Source: Eubacteriales bacterium (lineage in GTDB: Bacteria > Bacillota > Clostridia > Christensenellales > CAG-138). Taken from it: a stretch of 7,369 nt of DNA. Below the pieces are notes generated by a model. It was not told the DNA's origin and made no database searches. It saw nothing but the letters and a program-made list of their open reading frames with translations. Positions 6,446 through 7,369 of this stretch are shown here, in pieces (the stretch's first letter is position 1; each line of letters starts with the position of its first letter). Position numbers and translations under genes: made by a program. Location of the stretch: NCBI GenBank assembly GCA_028703645.1, contig JAQVML010000053.1:1-7369 (forward strand). The letters are read 5' to 3'.

Positions 6446-6451
6446 TATAAT
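6422..6451 (+). promoter_or_regulatory. Sigma-A promoter of the phospholipase C-like gene, giving a leaderless mRNA
   Basis: TTGAAG (6422-6427; 4/6 to TTGACA) and a perfect TATAAT (6446-6451) are 18 nt apart. The expected start, about 7 nt after the -10, is the A of the ATG at 6458. No Shine-Dalgarno precedes that ATG, which agrees with leaderless initiation. Confidence 0.7.
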
Positions 6452-6457
6452 ACTGCT

Positions 6458-7327
6458 ATGCCATATAATTTTACACATGCGTTGGTTGGCCTCACCGCGC
6501 TGAAACACACTTCAGGGGCTGTATCCGACTTGGTCCACGCAAACCTTGGCGCATTTCTGATCGGTACCATGGGCCCTGACCCCTACTTCGGGGACTCCAT
6601 GCCAAAGCCGATCCTCGCGCAGAGTCGCGTCGACCTGGCGGAAAAGCTGCATACGCTGGATGCGCGCGCCCTCTTTTCCGCGCTGTTTCCGCTCACAACA
6701 GACAGCGCGCAAAAGCAGGCCTATGTGCTTGGTTTTCTTTGCCATTTTCTGCTGGATACCAACGCGCATCCCTATATCGAAGCGCGTTTTTTCGGCAAGG
6801 CGCATACGCCCGCCGAGATTCAGATCGATCTGATGATGACCTCTCGCGTGGCGTTCCCCGGCGTGCCGGAAAAACCGCGCGTGTTTTACAAAACCCGTTG
6901 CTTACGCGGGCTAGACGAGCTGCACACGCAGTTGACAAAAACACTGTTTGGAATGCAAACGCAGGGTGCTTTTGCGCGGGGATTTCGCAAATGGATTCTC
7001 GTGAACACGCTCTCATACGATCCAAACAACCGCAAGCTACGCTTCTTTTCCCAAGTTGAGCGGTTGTTTCATATCCACGGCAAGATCACGTCATTCCTCG
7101 TCTCCCGCCATCCCGACCCCGACGACCGCCTCAACCTGAATCACGCTGTCTGGCGCGCGCCTTGGGACGAAACCGCGCGGACGGAATCGTTTGTCGAGCT
7201 GTTTGAGCGCGCCTGTCAGGAAGCGCCGGGCGTGATGAACGCCGCGCTGCTTGCGATGCAAGGCGGCGAGCGCGCGGAGGCAATCGCCCTCATCGGCGCA
7301 CGGAGGATGGATGCAAGACCTGTTTAA
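6458..7327 (+). CDS. Zinc-dependent phospholipase C family protein
   Basis: This 289-residue protein belongs to the zinc-dependent phospholipase C / S1-P1 nuclease-like helical fold. The start MPYNFTHALVG matches the usual MPxxxTH beginning of clostridial members. Candidate metal ligands follow the order known from C. perfringens alpha-toxin: H7, D41 in GTMGPDPYF, H96 and D100 in CHFLLD, H104, then H116 and E120 spaced HxxxE. The putative trinuclear zinc site is therefore intact. There is no signal peptide and no C2-like membrane-binding domain, so it is probably cytosolic, and its true substrate is unknown; phospholipase activity is only a family inference. The ATG at 6458 is preferred to the longer in-frame opening at 6278 because family similarity begins here and a TATAAT box lies within the extension. 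The last 17 nt overlap the next gene, suggesting co-expression. Confidence 0.85.
   Translation: MPYNFTHALVGLTALKHTSGAVSDLVHANLGAFLIGTMGPDPYFGDSMPKPILAQSRVDLAEKLHTLDARALFSALFPLTTDSAQKQAYVLGFLCHFLLDTNAHPYIEARFFGKAHTPAEIQIDLMMTSRVAFPGVPEKPRVFYKTRCLRGLDELHTQLTKTLFGMQTQGAFARGFRKWILVNTLSYDPNNRKLRFFSQVERLFHIHGKITSFLVSRHPDPDDRLNLNHAVWRAPWDETARTESFVELFERACQEAPGVMNAALLAMQGGERAEAIALIGARRMDARPV
7302..7306 (+). promoter_or_regulatory. Shine-Dalgarno of the SLOG/YpsA-like gene
   Basis: GGAGG lies within the end of the phospholipase-like gene, 4 nt before the ATG at 7311. The spacing is tight, but the position supports this start and coupled translation. Confidence 0.6.
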
Positions 7328-7369
7328 CCGCATCAGCGGCTGTTGCTTTACCGGTCACCGACCCGATGC
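7311..7369 (+). CDS. SLOG-domain (YpsA/DUF1273-like) protein, N-terminal fragment
   Basis: Only the first 19 codons are in the window: MQDLFNRISGCCFTGHRPD, still open at the right edge. The GCCFTGHRP motif is characteristic of the N-terminus of the YpsA/DUF1273 group in the SLOG superfamily, Rossmann-like proteins proposed to bind nucleotides or their derivatives. B. subtilis YpsA is linked to cell division. The gene overlaps the phospholipase-like gene by 17 nt in another frame and has GGAGG upstream, so it is probably the second gene of that operon. The call rests on a short but distinctive motif. Confidence 0.7.
   Translation, partial: MQDLFNRISGCCFTGHRPD

Noticed and set aside
6235..6450. 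A 71-codon plus-strand frame in the intergenic region
   Set aside because: It has no ribosome binding site and no recognisable sequence, and it ends inside the promoter of the next gene. A small protein cannot be excluded, but nothing supports it.
6278..6457. Extended N-terminus of the phospholipase C-like protein from an upstream in-frame ATG
   Set aside because: The added 60 residues do not resemble the family and would contain the -35 and -10 boxes; MPYNFTH at 6458 is the typical family start.

Overview
The window looks like a chromosomal piece of an anaerobic Gram-positive bacterium (Bacillota, most likely class Clostridia), with GC-rich genes and AT-richer intergenic gaps. The gene order rnfC-D-G-E-A-B, a Pro/Thr-rich extracytoplasmic linker, a cytosolic zinc phospholipase C-like protein and a YpsA-like 'FTGHRP' protein all fit that group. 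The assignment is inferred from gene content and no rRNA marker is present.

From 1 to 4852 the minus strand carries an almost complete Rnf operon, read from right to left: rnfC, rnfD, rnfG, rnfE, rnfA and rnfB, with rnfB cut by the left edge. The genes are separated by at most 5 nt or overlap by 4-8 nt, so they are one tightly coupled transcription unit. Together they encode the membrane complex that moves electrons between reduced ferredoxin (RnfB) and NAD+ (RnfC) through flavins on RnfD and RnfG and a Cys-ligated iron centre between RnfA and RnfE. This transfer is coupled to Na+ or H+ transport. All key redox motifs are intact. Upstream of rnfC is a leader and promoter region (4853-5170) with two perfect palindromes, a small hairpin and a candidate -10 box.

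From 5171 to 6125 the minus strand carries a single-gene unit: an extended -10 promoter, a membrane-anchored protein with a Pro/Thr-rich linker and a C-terminal amidase_3-like domain, and a clean intrinsic terminator. The domain keeps the family's structural landmarks, but each zinc-ligand or catalytic position that can be aligned by eye carries another residue. It is probably a non-hydrolytic pseudo-amidase. This is the most unusual feature of the window.

From 6126 to 6445 is an AT-richer divergent intergenic region with no convincing gene. From 6458 the plus strand carries a zinc-dependent phospholipase C-family protein whose perfect TATAAT box lies 6 nt before the ATG, which predicts a leaderless mRNA. 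Its 3' end overlaps the start of a SLOG/YpsA-like gene that runs off the right edge.
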